Positions 1 through 8,931 of a DNA stretch of 64,000 nt are shown piece by piece. Positions within the stretch are counted from its first letter, which is position 1. Each line of letters starts with the position of its first letter. The DNA is taken from positions 2,294,001 to 2,358,000 of the forward strand of contig OZ240221.1 of the NCBI GenBank assembly GCA_965197675.1, read 5' to 3'. The translations under genes were made by a program, and so were the position numbers. This DNA is from G965197675 sp965197675. Lineage in GTDB: Bacteria; Chloroflexota; Dehalococcoidia; Plut-88900. Under the pieces are notes generated by a model. The model made no database searches and was not told the origin of the DNA. It saw only the letters and a list, made by a program, of their open reading frames with translations.

Positions 1-2
1 TG

Positions 3-761
3 ATCCCCACCTCCGGCGGCAGCCTCGTCGATGCTCAGGCCATCATCGAGGACGCCTGCTCGTATCCTTCAGATGTATCGTATGCTTCAGATGTAATCTC
101 ATACGATATCACCGAACGAGGCACAAAAACTGCCTTAGACGGCGACGGTGAGTATTCATGGGTTTCGGAAATCCGTGTTAACGGCTTGGATTCCCATACC
201 CTAACTTACTCCGAACAAACGGGCGGAAGAGCTGAAACCATTTACATAGCCTCCTTCGGCACCTACATCCGTGAGACCAACGAGCACGGTGAATGGGGGG
301 AATGGCAGGTGTATGCCTTCCCTGAGATCTTTATGCAGCCGACTCCCGAATCCAATCCTTCGCCGGGCTCCGAGGAAGACTCTGGAGTGGGACCCGTGGG
401 CCAGGTCGATGAGACGATAACTGGTACTTCAAGGTTTTGCGGTGCAGATAATCTGGTCAACGTCAGACAACTGGAAGATACCAGGGTAAACGACACTCCG
501 GTTAAGCACTTCTCCGCCTCTGTAGACCCGGAACTGATCGGGAGAGGGGACAACTTTGAGAACTGGGAGTACTGGGTGGATGAAGACGGTAGAGCCATTC
601 AGGTGAAATGGGACGTCTTCTTCGATTCAAGAGGAGGAAGGCGGGAGGAGAGAGTAACCAGAACGATTACCGTCTCCGGATACGGAGAACTCAACGTCAT
701 AACTGCCCCGGTTGCACCCACCCCAACCCCAACCCCAACCTCAGGGTCCACCGTTCCCTAG
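3..761 (+). CDS. Secreted/lipoprotein-like protein, 5' end outside window
   Basis: The reading frame is open from base 3, so the gene begins left of the window; the first in-window start (TTG at 186) is probably internal. The visible part is about 252 residues. It ends in a low-complexity Pro/Thr tail of alternating PT after a beta-rich segment. The stretch with NDTPVKHFSASVD, WEYWVDEDGRAIQVKW and the closing Y-G-E-L-N-V pattern resembles the late half of LppX/LprAFG-type lipoproteins, whose fold binds lipids outside the membrane, and is similar in style to the protein at 10464-11213. No cysteine lipobox can be seen because the N-terminus is missing. Function is inferred only from this resemblance. 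Confidence 0.6.
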   Translation: MPTSGGSLVDAQAIIEDACSYPSDVSYASDVISYDITERGTKTALDGDGEYSWVSEIRVNGLDSHTLTYSEQTGGRAETIYIASFGTYIRETNEHGEWGEWQVYAFPEIFMQPTPESNPSPGSEEDSGVGPVGQVDETITGTSRFCGADNLVNVRQLEDTRVNDTPVKHFSASVDPELIGRGDNFENWEYWVDEDGRAIQVKWDVFFDSRGGRREERVTRTITVSGYGELNVITAPVAPTPTPTPTSGSTVP

Positions 762-984
762 CCAGAGCGGGAGGTTTTGCATTAGCCTCGCTGGTCTCGA
801 AGTAGGCAAGGGTCTACACGACAATGGTTAACATGAAGCTTCATCCCAGGCTGGCGTTTGGATTGGTGGTTATCGTCGTGGCTGGAACTGGAGCTATAGA
901 CCCAAGGCCCTAGGCAGCGTTAGAGTCCTTCAGAGAAGCCACGGCCGCTTGGTACTATCTACTTAGTCCCAGCCCCCTTCTCCC

Positions 985-1121
985 CACCCGCCTGCCTGCT
1001 GCAGGCAGGTCATTCCCGTGCTTGACACGGGAATCCACCTCCCTCTGGTTGGGGGGTGGGGGCCTGTCCTGAGTCCCTCGAAGGGACGTGCCTCCATATA
1101 CAAAAACTTACCAGGGGGCGG
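985..1121. repeat. REP-like repeat cluster in the gap 762-1170
   Basis: The 409-base gap holds no gene that I can support. It holds a palindrome around CCTGCCTGCTGCAGGCAGG (992-1010), a perfect 9-bp hairpin ATTCCCGTG-CTTGA-CACGGGAAT (1012-1034), a GTCCC-TCGAA-GGGAC hairpin near 1070-1086 and a tail CCATATACAAAAACTTACC (about 1094-1112). The second hairpin recurs imperfectly inside both inverted repeats near 41.0 and 61.6 kb, and the tail recurs in the tandem array at 29 kb and at 41.6 kb. These are dispersed REP-type sequences. Confidence 0.7.
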
Positions 1122-1170
1122 TTGGGGAACAGGGCGTTTGCCTTTCCGGAGACAGGCTCCTTAGTCCAAT

Positions 1171-3135
1171 CTAACGGAAGATGGTGACTGCTATGGGAAA
1201 GTGGTCCGAGGCCTGGCTCTGGGGTATGGAGAAATCAGAGACTTGTAGGTCGGGAGACACCCAGATATAGTCTATCCGCTGGTGGGGACTGTCAGACGCG
1301 GAGGTGAATCCCTTCCCCTCTGCTCCCGACGCTATGAAAGCATCCTTAAGCCCGGCATCTTCTAGCAACGTTATCTCGGGGTCCCACGGACGGCCATTGA
1401 AGTCACCCAACATGATAGTATTGGATACACCATTCCAGAAATCCACGAGAGCCTTAGACTGAGGGATTCGGTGCTCGCCTTCATCCTCGCCCGCATGAAG
1501 ATGAGTCGCTATTATCCTGAGCGGCAGGTCATCGCCCACGTCAACCTCGGCCAAAATGAACCCCCTGTCTATGGTGATATCCGAGTTGTTGGGCATATCG
1601 TGGGTCTCGCTGCCAACTATAGGATAGCGACTAAGTAGAGCATTCCCCCATAGGGAGTCGGCAGTAGGCCCTGAAACGTATTTCATGTCGAGACGCTGGG
1701 ACAACCAGTCCAGCATGTCCACAGCATCATTGATGAGCCATCCTCTCGAAACCTCCTGGAGTGCGATTATGTCGGGATCTTCCGCCTCTATCACCTTGGC
1801 TAAGTCCTCCATCACCAACCTTCCTTCGACGTCAAAGCCGGCATGCAGGTTGTAGGCCATCACCCTAACCGGTAGGCCGTTTCCTTGGGTAACCGAGGCG
1901 TCATTCCACCCAACAAAATAGACCGGGGGCAGTACCAAAAGGGCTAGAGGTACAAGAACCGCCCACCTTATGCGCGGCCATTCCGATTTGATCCACGATT
2001 TTCCACGACTCCAAATGCCGGCAAGGGCCAGTACACCTGCCGCTACAGGAGGAATGACTTCTCTTGGAAAGGGCAAGCCGATGTCAAACGCCACATAAAA
2101 GAGAAAGACCAGAGTGACAAAGAGGATCAAACCCAACCCGACTCCTAAATCCAATCTTGAATCGTAGCTTGACCCCGCTCTCTTCTCCGCAGAGGTCACG
2201 ATAGGTACTAGCAGCAGGGCCAAGGCTAGCTGACCGAATAAGACCACCAGGGCGGCCTGGATTCCAGATCGCTCCCCAACAACGGCCAGGACCAGCAGCA
2301 CACCGAGAAATAGCTTAATAAGGGATGGTACGGGCCTATCCAGCCTAGTCAACACCAGAATGCCAACCACACCAAACAGATTGGCCGCTACTATCCACGT
2401 ATAAACCGCCGGCTGAGGCCAATCAATGAGCACCGTCTGCTGACCTATGTTCTGAAACAGCAAAAGGTCAAGAAGAAGAATGGAGCCTATGGATATCAGG
2501 GGTAAAAAAGAGGAGCCGGGAGTCAGAGTTGGCTGCGGGTCAGTCTCAGGAGAGGCAGACATTGTGAAGCTACCTCTGACCAGAGGCGTGATGAGGAGTA
2601 GCTGGCCGGCAAAGAGAATTATCGTGACCAGGTCGGCAGAGAATCCGGCATACCAGGTGACGTCCAGAGTACCAAAGACACCCTTCGCGGCAGTGTCCAC
2701 CGATATCCCCAAGAATAGGGCTAAAACCCACGAGACTCCCCCTTCAGGCCCTCTCGATCGAAAATGATGTAGGGAGATCGGAAAGAACCACAAAAACAAA
2801 ACAGTGCCGATGATTGCCAGGCATAGATCGGCGGGAGATGAGTAGATGAACTGCTCGACTAGTCGCACGAGCCCCAGTGTGAAAGCCGTCAGGGCAAAGG
2901 AGGATTTAATGCCTATGCACCGCCGAATGATGGGGGCAAGAAACACCGTAAAGAAGACCGCAAAGGCGATCCCTCCCAAAAATAACGTCGACAAATCTTT
3001 GACTTCTCGCAGATAGTAGACCAGCTCTACAATCAGAAGTCGAAGCATCTGCAGGCCAAAGGTAAAGGTCAGTATAGAAAGGAGGATGGGATTACTGGGG
3101 GACCAAGCTTGGGGGTTTCTAAGCAGGCCAATCAT
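1171..3135 (-). CDS. Polytopic membrane protein with C-terminal endonuclease/exonuclease/phosphatase domain
   Basis: 654 residues in two parts. Residues 1-415 are a chain of about ten or more hydrophobic helices. Residues 420-654 are an EEP-fold phosphodiesterase domain: MAYNLHAG (catalytic-site Asn about 429), IALQEVSRG (metal-ligand Glu 461), THLHAGE, LGDFNGRP and the closing SDHFPI carry the usual Asn, Glu, Asp, Asn and Asp-His positions. The arrangement of membrane region plus EEP domain recalls eukaryotic Cwh43/PGAP2IP, which remodels GPI lipids, but bacterial substrates are unknown. The position of the EEP domain after the last helix suggests it works at a membrane face on a lipid or phosphodiester. 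It ends downstream of a REP cluster and lies just after the small zincin gene on the same strand. Confidence 0.8.
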   Translation of the reverse strand: MIGLLRNPQAWSPSNPILLSILTFTFGLQMLRLLIVELVYYLREVKDLSTLFLGGIAFAVFFTVFLAPIIRRCIGIKSSFALTAFTLGLVRLVEQFIYSSPADLCLAIIGTVLFLWFFPISLHHFRSRGPEGGVSWVLALFLGISVDTAAKGVFGTLDVTWYAGFSADLVTIILFAGQLLLITPLVRGSFTMSASPETDPQPTLTPGSSFLPLISIGSILLLDLLLFQNIGQQTVLIDWPQPAVYTWIVAANLFGVVGILVLTRLDRPVPSLIKLFLGVLLVLAVVGERSGIQAALVVLFGQLALALLLVPIVTSAEKRAGSSYDSRLDLGVGLGLILFVTLVFLFYVAFDIGLPFPREVIPPVAAGVLALAGIWSRGKSWIKSEWPRIRWAVLVPLALLVLPPVYFVGWNDASVTQGNGLPVRVMAYNLHAGFDVEGRLVMEDLAKVIEAEDPDIIALQEVSRGWLINDAVDMLDWLSQRLDMKYVSGPTADSLWGNALLSRYPIVGSETHDMPNNSDITIDRGFILAEVDVGDDLPLRIIATHLHAGEDEGEHRIPQSKALVDFWNGVSNTIMLGDFNGRPWDPEITLLEDAGLKDAFIASGAEGKGFTSASDSPHQRIDYIWVSPDLQVSDFSIPQSQASDHFPIAVTIFR

Positions 3136-3167
3136 TTTCTGGATGATGAAAGTGGACCACCGAGGGG

Positions 3168-3569
3168 CTAGGAACTGTTTCCCCGCGGCTTCATGTTTTC
3201 TAGATCCCTAAGGCGTTCATCGCTGATTCCAAAATGGTGAGCAATCTCGTGATAAAGCACGTCACGTATCTCGCGCTCCATCTCTTCATCGGAGTGACAG
3301 ATGCCTTCTATGGGCCTTTGGAAGATGCTGATTTTATCCGGCAGAACGCCGCCGTAGTGAGAACCGCGCTCTACCAAGGGTACGCCCTCATATAGTCCCA
3401 GTAGATGCCTTCGACTCCGCAGGCCAACCTCAGCCAGTTGTCCCCGGGTGGGCCAGTCCTCGACTACTATGTCGACGTTTTCTATTCGTTCTTTGAATTC
3501 CTTGGGCAAAGAAATCAGAGCTCTCTCCAGAATATCCTCGAACCTGTTCCTATCCATAGCTTGATACAC
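3168..3569 (-). CDS. Minimal zincin-like metallopeptidase family protein
   Basis: 133 residues with HEIAHHFG at 107-114, an HExxHH zinc motif of the small MMP-like/zincin_1 family (formerly DUF1025). The family pattern is visible: an N-terminal helix, the strand with VDIVVEDWPT, the LLGLYEGVPL segment and ISIFQRPIE before the zinc helix. Family members are small cytoplasmic putative metalloproteases without a firmly assigned substrate. The start is GTG 3569 or ATG 3557; neither has a strong ribosome site. It is transcribed toward the EEP gene, 32 bases away, so the two may share a message. Confidence 0.85.
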   Translation of the reverse strand: MYQAMDRNRFEDILERALISLPKEFKERIENVDIVVEDWPTRGQLAEVGLRSRRHLLGLYEGVPLVERGSHYGGVLPDKISIFQRPIEGICHSDEEMEREIRDVLYHEIAHHFGISDERLRDLENMKPRGNSS

Positions 3570-3856
3570 TCAACAACAATAACTCGCTTACAAAGTGATA
3601 GATTCAAGTCCATATCCGAGAATCGCCTGAGTCTCGAAAACTACGCTATACCGATGCGCGACGTTTTGGCTACACGGGTATAGCATAGGTCTCGAGCAGG
3701 TGGCCGGCCGTTTTTCGTGGTGATGTGGGTAAGGTTCTTCACCTCATGGGATATTCGACATTTGACGCAGTGAGCCTGCATATACTCCTCCGATGTCCGG
3801 GCTGCACCTGTTCTACGATAACAAAGTCATCCGAAGTAACCTATCAGAGTAAAATC

Positions 3857-4726
3857 TCATGAGGAATTAATGCCGTAGGAAATGTCGTTTTCTTTTGCAT
3901 CATCCGGCTTCAGGGGAGGATCGAGTCTGACCAGGTGTTCCTTAGAAAGCAAACCGTTGCGCAATGCATCGGGCCACCAGGAGAAGGGGTCTCCACCCAC
4001 TAACTGGGTACGATGACACATAATCGCATCCCGCTTCTTTTCTGAGTAGTTGCTCACCTCTAGAAAGGTTGTGATCTCCTCGTCTGGCACCCCTAATCCC
4101 TCGGCATCTACATCTGACAAGGCGGAGTGGATGCCGGCGTCCTTCATAGCCTGGCGGAACAACCTGGCCATGCTCCTGGGAAAGGCGAAATAGTACAACC
4201 TGTTAGCTTGGTGAGGCTGCAATCCGCCAGCTAGTTGCTCGGAATACTTGAGCGGATCAGAAGAGGTAAAGTACGCTTCCTTTGCCGCCTTGTGCATCGA
4301 TATATGGTCGGGGTGCCCGTAACCGCCCTTGGGATCGAAGGTGACGATAACCTGTGGCCTCACTTGACGAACGATTTGCACTATCTTGCCCACAACCTCC
4401 GTCCAGTCGGCCTGGCTAAGAGACGACGGGTGATAGTTGTCATCGACACCTGCCATGCCAGAGTCCCAATAACCCAACAGATGGATCCATTTGACGCCCA
4501 GGACCTCACAGGCTGCCCGAAGCTCCTGCTCTCTCACTTCGGCGAGGTTTTCAGGAGTAGCCAGATTGGAATCGTTTATCTCACCAACCTCGCCCCGAGT
4601 GGCGCAGATAAGAGTGACTTCTACCCCCTCGGCGGAGGACTTGGCCAACAAGCCTCCACAGCCAAAGGTTTCGTCATCGGGATGAGCAGTAACGACTAGC
4701 AGGCGTCTTTGAGGTTGTTCACCCAT
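3857..4726 (-). CDS. PIG-L (LmbE) family deacetylase
   Basis: About 289 residues from ATG 4726; an upstream in-frame start at 4771 would add 15 residues with no family similarity, so I prefer 4726. The N-terminus LLVVTAHPDDETFGCGG holds the AHPDDE zinc-binding motif of the PIG-L deacetylases, and GYGHPDHI supplies the downstream His ligand. Family members remove acetyl groups from GlcNAc-linked substrates such as GlcNAc-PI, GlcNAc-inositol (MshB) or bacillithiol precursors; which one applies here cannot be told. It lies head to head with the D-aminoacylase at 4856, leaving a 129-base divergent promoter region. Confidence 0.88.
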   Translation of the reverse strand: MGEQPQRRLLVVTAHPDDETFGCGGLLAKSSAEGVEVTLICATRGEVGEINDSNLATPENLAEVREQELRAACEVLGVKWIHLLGYWDSGMAGVDDNYHPSSLSQADWTEVVGKIVQIVRQVRPQVIVTFDPKGGYGHPDHISMHKAAKEAYFTSSDPLKYSEQLAGGLQPHQANRLYYFAFPRSMARLFRQAMKDAGIHSALSDVDAEGLGVPDEEITTFLEVSNYSEKKRDAIMCHRTQLVGGDPFSWWPDALRNGLLSKEHLVRLDPPLKPDDAKENDISYGINSS

Positions 4727-4855
4727 GGAAATCTCAGTCCGGATGATAGCGCAGCCTGAGCTAACCGTCAAAGCCAGGGGCGAGCACAGTGGCTTGTGAT
4801 GAGTTTCTCCCTATAGTAGAATAGCAACACACCCGATGTATTTTCGGAGGAGACT

Positions 4856-6526
4856 ATGAAAGAATACGATCTGGTCATCCGCGGCGGCACGATAGTAGAT
4901 GGTACAGGCGTCCCAAAATATAAAGCCGACTTAGCTGTGAAAGACGGTCGAGTGGCCCTGATCAGCGGAGTGATCAAGGCAGGGGCAGCCAAGGAGCTGG
5001 ATGCCTCTGGCTGCATCGTGGCGCCAGGCGCCATCGACCTCCATACCCACTACGATGCCCAGCTCAACTGGGACCCTTACTGCTCCCTATCCGGATGGTT
5101 TGGCGTCACATCTCTCACCATTGGCCAGTGCGGCTTCGGGTTTGCTCCCACCAAGCCAGAAGACCGAGAGCTCAACATGCGAATGATGAACAGGGTCGAG
5201 GCCATCCCTCTGGAGTCCATGCGAAAAGGAATGCGCTGGGACTGGGTGACCTTTCCTGAGTACCTGGATAGCCTGGATAGTCAGGGCTTGGGTGTGAATG
5301 TGGGCGCCTTGTTCCCATTCTCACCCCTACGCGGCTACGTATTGGGAATGATAGAGGCCAGGGAGCGAACCTCGGTCACCGACGAAGAGCTGGAGCAGAT
5401 GAAGCAGATCTTCCGAGAAGCGATGGAGGCTGGAGCCTTCGGCATCTCCGCTGACAAAAACATGGAAGATCGCCCGGAAGAAGGTGGATATCTACCAAGC
5501 CACGTCGCCTCAAAGGAGGAGTTTTTAGCACTAGCAGAGGTTCTTGGTGAGTTTGGCGTGGGGCACATTGGATGGACCAACTACATGTCGGAAACGCCAA
5601 GAGAGAACAGAGAGTTGCTGCTGGAGATGATGAAGATTAGCGGTCGCCCTCTACACATGGGCATGGACCTAGAACCCGACGCCTACGACTGGGTGGAATC
5701 TTCACGCGCCCAAGGACTCCCTGTACTGACCCAGGAGAACGTACTGGATATAGACTCCCACTTCACACTGGCCGAGTACAACATGTTCGACTATTTGCCA
5801 AACTGGGTGGAACCGCTGGTAGGCTCACCTGAAGAGCGGGCCGCAAAGCTGCGAGATCCCAACCTTCGGGAAGCTATGAAGAAGGATGTCGAAGAGCATC
5901 CATATATCAGGACCGACTGGCCAAAAGTAAAGGTGTTAGAGGTAGTCAATGAGAGGAACTACAAATACGAGGGTAGGTTCGTCTCAGAACTAGCCACCAT
6001 GGAGAAGAAGCACCCCCTAGATGCCTTGATAGATCTGTCCCTAGACGAAGACCTGCAGACCACTTTCAGCCATCCATTGCTAGATCCCATTCAGGGCGAG
6101 AGGGTAAAAAGTCCTTATGCACACGTCTCTGTGTCAGACGGTGGCGCTCACGTGAGATACCATATAACCAGTGCGTGGCCTGTCGACTTTCTGACTCGAT
6201 GGATCCGAGACGAGAATCTGATGAGCCTAGAAGAGGCCCACTACAAGATAAGCTCTCTTCCCGCCTGGTTCGCCAACTTCAAAGATCGGGGCATACTACG
6301 AATCGGAAACTGGGCCGATATCATGGTGTACAACCAGGATGAACTGGGCTACTACTACGATAAGCCTACCTACGCCAACGATTTCCCAGGCGGTGAGCGG
6401 AGAATGATCCAGAAGGCCAAAGGCCTCCGCTATACTATCGTCAATGGCGCCGTTACCTTTGAAGGGACTGAGTGCACCGGAGCTACACCCGGAAAGCTGC
6501 TTCGAAGCTACGATATGGTAGATTAA
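4856..6526 (+). CDS. N-acyl-D-amino-acid deacylase family amidohydrolase (copy 1)
   Basis: 556 residues, ATG start with GGAGGA seven bases upstream. The amidohydrolase metal motif DLHTHYDAQ (His 63, His 65), IGQCGFGFAP (Cys 92, the bridging cysteine of D-aminoacylases) and VSDGGAH (catalytic Asp) are all present, in the composite beta-sandwich plus TIM-barrel order of the family. Family members hydrolyse N-acyl-D-amino acids or related amides in the cytoplasm. No signal peptide is seen. A close paralogue sits at 41910-43601; the two agree nearly residue for residue through the first 160 positions and diverge in the middle (residues about 200-300), where substrate loops lie. Substrate is not predictable. 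Confidence 0.9.
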   Translation: MKEYDLVIRGGTIVDGTGVPKYKADLAVKDGRVALISGVIKAGAAKELDASGCIVAPGAIDLHTHYDAQLNWDPYCSLSGWFGVTSLTIGQCGFGFAPTKPEDRELNMRMMNRVEAIPLESMRKGMRWDWVTFPEYLDSLDSQGLGVNVGALFPFSPLRGYVLGMIEARERTSVTDEELEQMKQIFREAMEAGAFGISADKNMEDRPEEGGYLPSHVASKEEFLALAEVLGEFGVGHIGWTNYMSETPRENRELLLEMMKISGRPLHMGMDLEPDAYDWVESSRAQGLPVLTQENVLDIDSHFTLAEYNMFDYLPNWVEPLVGSPEERAAKLRDPNLREAMKKDVEEHPYIRTDWPKVKVLEVVNERNYKYEGRFVSELATMEKKHPLDALIDLSLDEDLQTTFSHPLLDPIQGERVKSPYAHVSVSDGGAHVRYHITSAWPVDFLTRWIRDENLMSLEEAHYKISSLPAWFANFKDRGILRIGNWADIMVYNQDELGYYYDKPTYANDFPGGERRMIQKAKGLRYTIVNGAVTFEGTECTGATPGKLLRSYDMVD

Positions 6527-6549
6527 GTAGACATAACTCCACTGCATCT

Positions 6550-6579
6550 AGTCGGCCTCCTGATCTTAGGAGGCCGACT
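6550..6579 (+). terminator. Strong hairpin after the D-aminoacylase gene, terminator-like
   Basis: A perfect 12-bp stem AGTCGGCCTCCT / AGGAGGCCGACT with a six-base loop GATCTT begins 23 bases after the stop codon. It is followed by TCATTGT, a weak U tract, so it may be an intrinsic terminator of low efficiency or an mRNA-stabilising hairpin between the deacylase and the P1 peptidase. Confidence 0.6.
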
Positions 6580-6619
6580 TCATTGTAAGCCTTATCGGAT
6601 TCTTGCCAGGAGGCACTAG

Positions 6620-7672
6620 ATGGCTGAAGCATGTCCGCGAGCCACTGACCTGGGGGTGGAGATAGGTATCCTGCCACGTGGGCCCCACAACTCCATCACT
6701 GACGTTCCAGAGGTATCTGTGGGACACGTCACATTGGTAGAAGGAGAAGGCGCTCTGAAGGTGGGCAAAGGACCTGTGCGAACGGGCGTCACCGTCGTCC
6801 TCCCACATCAGGAGAATACCTTCATTAGAAAAGTACGGGCCTCGGTGCACGTGGTAAATGGTTTTGGAAAGGCGATAGGGTTTCTTCAGGTGTCAGAGTT
6901 GGGGGTCATCGAGAGTCCCATCGCTCTTACCAGTACACTCAGCATCTGGCGGGCTGCGGACGCCTTAATCGACTATCTGTCAGCGATGAATCCCGGCGTC
7001 TTCTCCTTCAATCCAGTGGTAGGGGAGTGCAACGACGGTTTTCTGAACGATATAGTCGGTCGGCACATACGAACCGAACATGTTCAACAAGCCATCGCCA
7101 GCGCGACCACCCCAAACATCGCAGAGGGTAATGTGGGAGCAGGCACAGGCATGACCGGTTTCAACTGGAAGGGAGGCATAGGAACTTCTTCACGCCTTTG
7201 TGAGTGCTCCGAGGGACGCTACACCATTGGAGCCACGGTGCTCAATAACACCGGAGACCCTCGGGAGTTCCGGATAGATGGCACCAGGATCGGGCGCTGC
7301 TTGTTGCCTCCTGAAACAGACTTCGATCCCAGTCGACCCGGCGGGTCTATCATAATGCTCGTTGCCACCGATGCTCCCGTAAGTTCCCGCCAGATGGGGC
7401 GAATCACCCGAAGAGCGGGGATGGGCCTTGCTAGAGCAGGGGGTATAGCAGATCATGGAAGTGGCGACTTCATAATCGGGTTCACCAACTCTACCCATCA
7501 ACCCTCCATTGACGAGAACAACCTGAACCCTCTGTTACGGGGCGCCATAGAGGCCACCGAGGAGGCCATTGTCAACTCGGTTCTCCGGGCCGAGACCATG
7601 ACGGGACAGAGCGGCAACACACGCCACGGAATCTCAATAGACGAGCTGCGGAAAATCCTGCCTGCTACCTAG
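6620..7672 (+). CDS. P1 family peptidase (DmpA-type aminopeptidase/amidase)
   Basis: 350 residues; ATG preceded by AGGAGG at 6608-6613 with six-base spacing. The sequence follows the self-cleaving Ntn-hydrolase family S58: ITDVPEVSVGHVTL near the N-terminus, NVGAGTGMTGFNWKGGIGT (171-189) and RPGGSIIMLVATDAP, where Gly242-Ser243 matches the autocleavage site that frees the N-terminal nucleophile. Relatives are L-aminopeptidase/D-Ala esterase DmpA and beta-peptidyl aminopeptidases. It is cytoplasmic by appearance, with no signal peptide. Lying downstream of a D-aminoacylase, it suggests handling of D- or otherwise unusual peptides, which is inference. Confidence 0.9.
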   Translation: MAEACPRATDLGVEIGILPRGPHNSITDVPEVSVGHVTLVEGEGALKVGKGPVRTGVTVVLPHQENTFIRKVRASVHVVNGFGKAIGFLQVSELGVIESPIALTSTLSIWRAADALIDYLSAMNPGVFSFNPVVGECNDGFLNDIVGRHIRTEHVQQAIASATTPNIAEGNVGAGTGMTGFNWKGGIGTSSRLCECSEGRYTIGATVLNNTGDPREFRIDGTRIGRCLLPPETDFDPSRPGGSIIMLVATDAPVSSRQMGRITRRAGMGLARAGGIADHGSGDFIIGFTNSTHQPSIDENNLNPLLRGAIEATEEAIVNSVLRAETMTGQSGNTRHGISIDELRKILPAT

Positions 7673-7691
7673 AAGTAGCCTTTAGGGTGCT

Positions 7692-8864
7692 CTAGGTTAA
7701 GTTATAAATCTCGATAGCATTTTCGCCCAGTATTTTCCTCTGGGCACTCTCCGATAGCCCACCTATCTGCTCCTTCAGCTCCTCCACAGGCCCATACTCA
7801 GCATCTATGTGCGGAAAATCAGACGCCCACACGAAGTGGTCTTCTCCCAACAGCTCCACCATCGCAGGGGTCGTCTTCTCATCGGGATCCACCGATATGT
7901 AGCACTGACGGTCGAAGTAGAAGCCGGGCTCCTCCTTCATCGGCGAGAATGCCTTCCCAACTTTGTACTTGCTCTCCAGCCTCTCCAGCCAGTGGGCAAT
8001 CCATCCTCCTCCACTCTCCAGTATCACGTACTTCAGTCGAGGGAACCTCTCGAATACGCCCGTAGTCATCATAGCGGTGAAGGCGGCCTGGACATCCAGC
8101 ATGAGATAGGTGAAGTTGAAGACCTGGTTTGCTTGTGAGAACGTTGAACCTTCGTCAGGCCATAGCGAGCTGGTCCACTGAGCCATAGGGTTACCAGCTC
8201 GGACCACCACGTGGGGCGCTATGGGAAGGTCCATCTCCTGAGCCTCAGCCCAGATGACGTCATGGTCTGGGTGAGCAATCGTCCGTCCATTGAACATGTC
8301 AGGCCTGACAAAGAAACCCCGCGCTCCCAGATTAGCCGTACGCTTCATCTCGTCCAGTGCATTCTCCACATCTAGTAAAGGAATATGGGCCACGGGAAAC
8401 AGTCGGTTCGGACAGGTATTGCAGAAGTCTGAAAGCCAGTTATTGTAGGCACGAGCCAAGGCAAGGACAAAATCCGGGTCGCTTACGTCCTCTTCCCAAA
8501 AGATTCCTATGGTGGGATAGATCAGAGCTGCATCTATACCCTCCTCGTCCAGAACCTGGACTCGCTCGTGGGGGTCCATGGAGCCAGGAGGAGCGCCATC
8601 GAGATAGGTGTAAACACCAGGGGTGAGAAGCTTGGTGCGGTCGCCGTTCTTGTCAGGATATCCGCCGATGCCGCCTAGAGAACCGCTAATGCCAACCTCG
8701 TCACCCATCGAGGGCTTGCCGTCCACCTCCCAGTACTCCAGGCCTTCGTCACTGATCCTCCAGCGAATGGCGCGATCCTTGTATTTGTCCTCCAGGTAGC
8801 TCTCCCACATGTCCATCGGCTCCAGTACGTGACCATCTGCATCCACCACTCTTAAATCCACCAT
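7692..8864 (-). CDS. Amidohydrolase-2 family metal-dependent hydrolase
   Basis: 390 residues. VVDADGHVLEP at the N-terminus is the D-x-H metal motif of PF04909, APHVVVRAG supplies the central His, and WASDFPHID near the C-terminus supplies the catalytic Asp; the family TIM barrel ends with ILGENAIEIYNL. The family includes decarboxylases (ACMSD, gamma-resorcylate type) and hydrolases of aromatic-ring cleavage products, so either decarboxylation or hydrolysis is possible. Expansions of this family are typical of SAR202-like genomes (family knowledge). It is convergent with the P1 peptidase gene, 19 bases apart. Confidence 0.87.
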   Translation of the reverse strand: MVDLRVVDADGHVLEPMDMWESYLEDKYKDRAIRWRISDEGLEYWEVDGKPSMGDEVGISGSLGGIGGYPDKNGDRTKLLTPGVYTYLDGAPPGSMDPHERVQVLDEEGIDAALIYPTIGIFWEEDVSDPDFVLALARAYNNWLSDFCNTCPNRLFPVAHIPLLDVENALDEMKRTANLGARGFFVRPDMFNGRTIAHPDHDVIWAEAQEMDLPIAPHVVVRAGNPMAQWTSSLWPDEGSTFSQANQVFNFTYLMLDVQAAFTAMMTTGVFERFPRLKYVILESGGGWIAHWLERLESKYKVGKAFSPMKEEPGFYFDRQCYISVDPDEKTTPAMVELLGEDHFVWASDFPHIDAEYGPVEELKEQIGGLSESAQRKILGENAIEIYNLT

Positions 8865-8931
8865 GCTTCACTCCTTCACCAGTGACGTTTCATCAGGTTA
8901 CACTCCATTGTAGAATCGACTACCATCGCGG

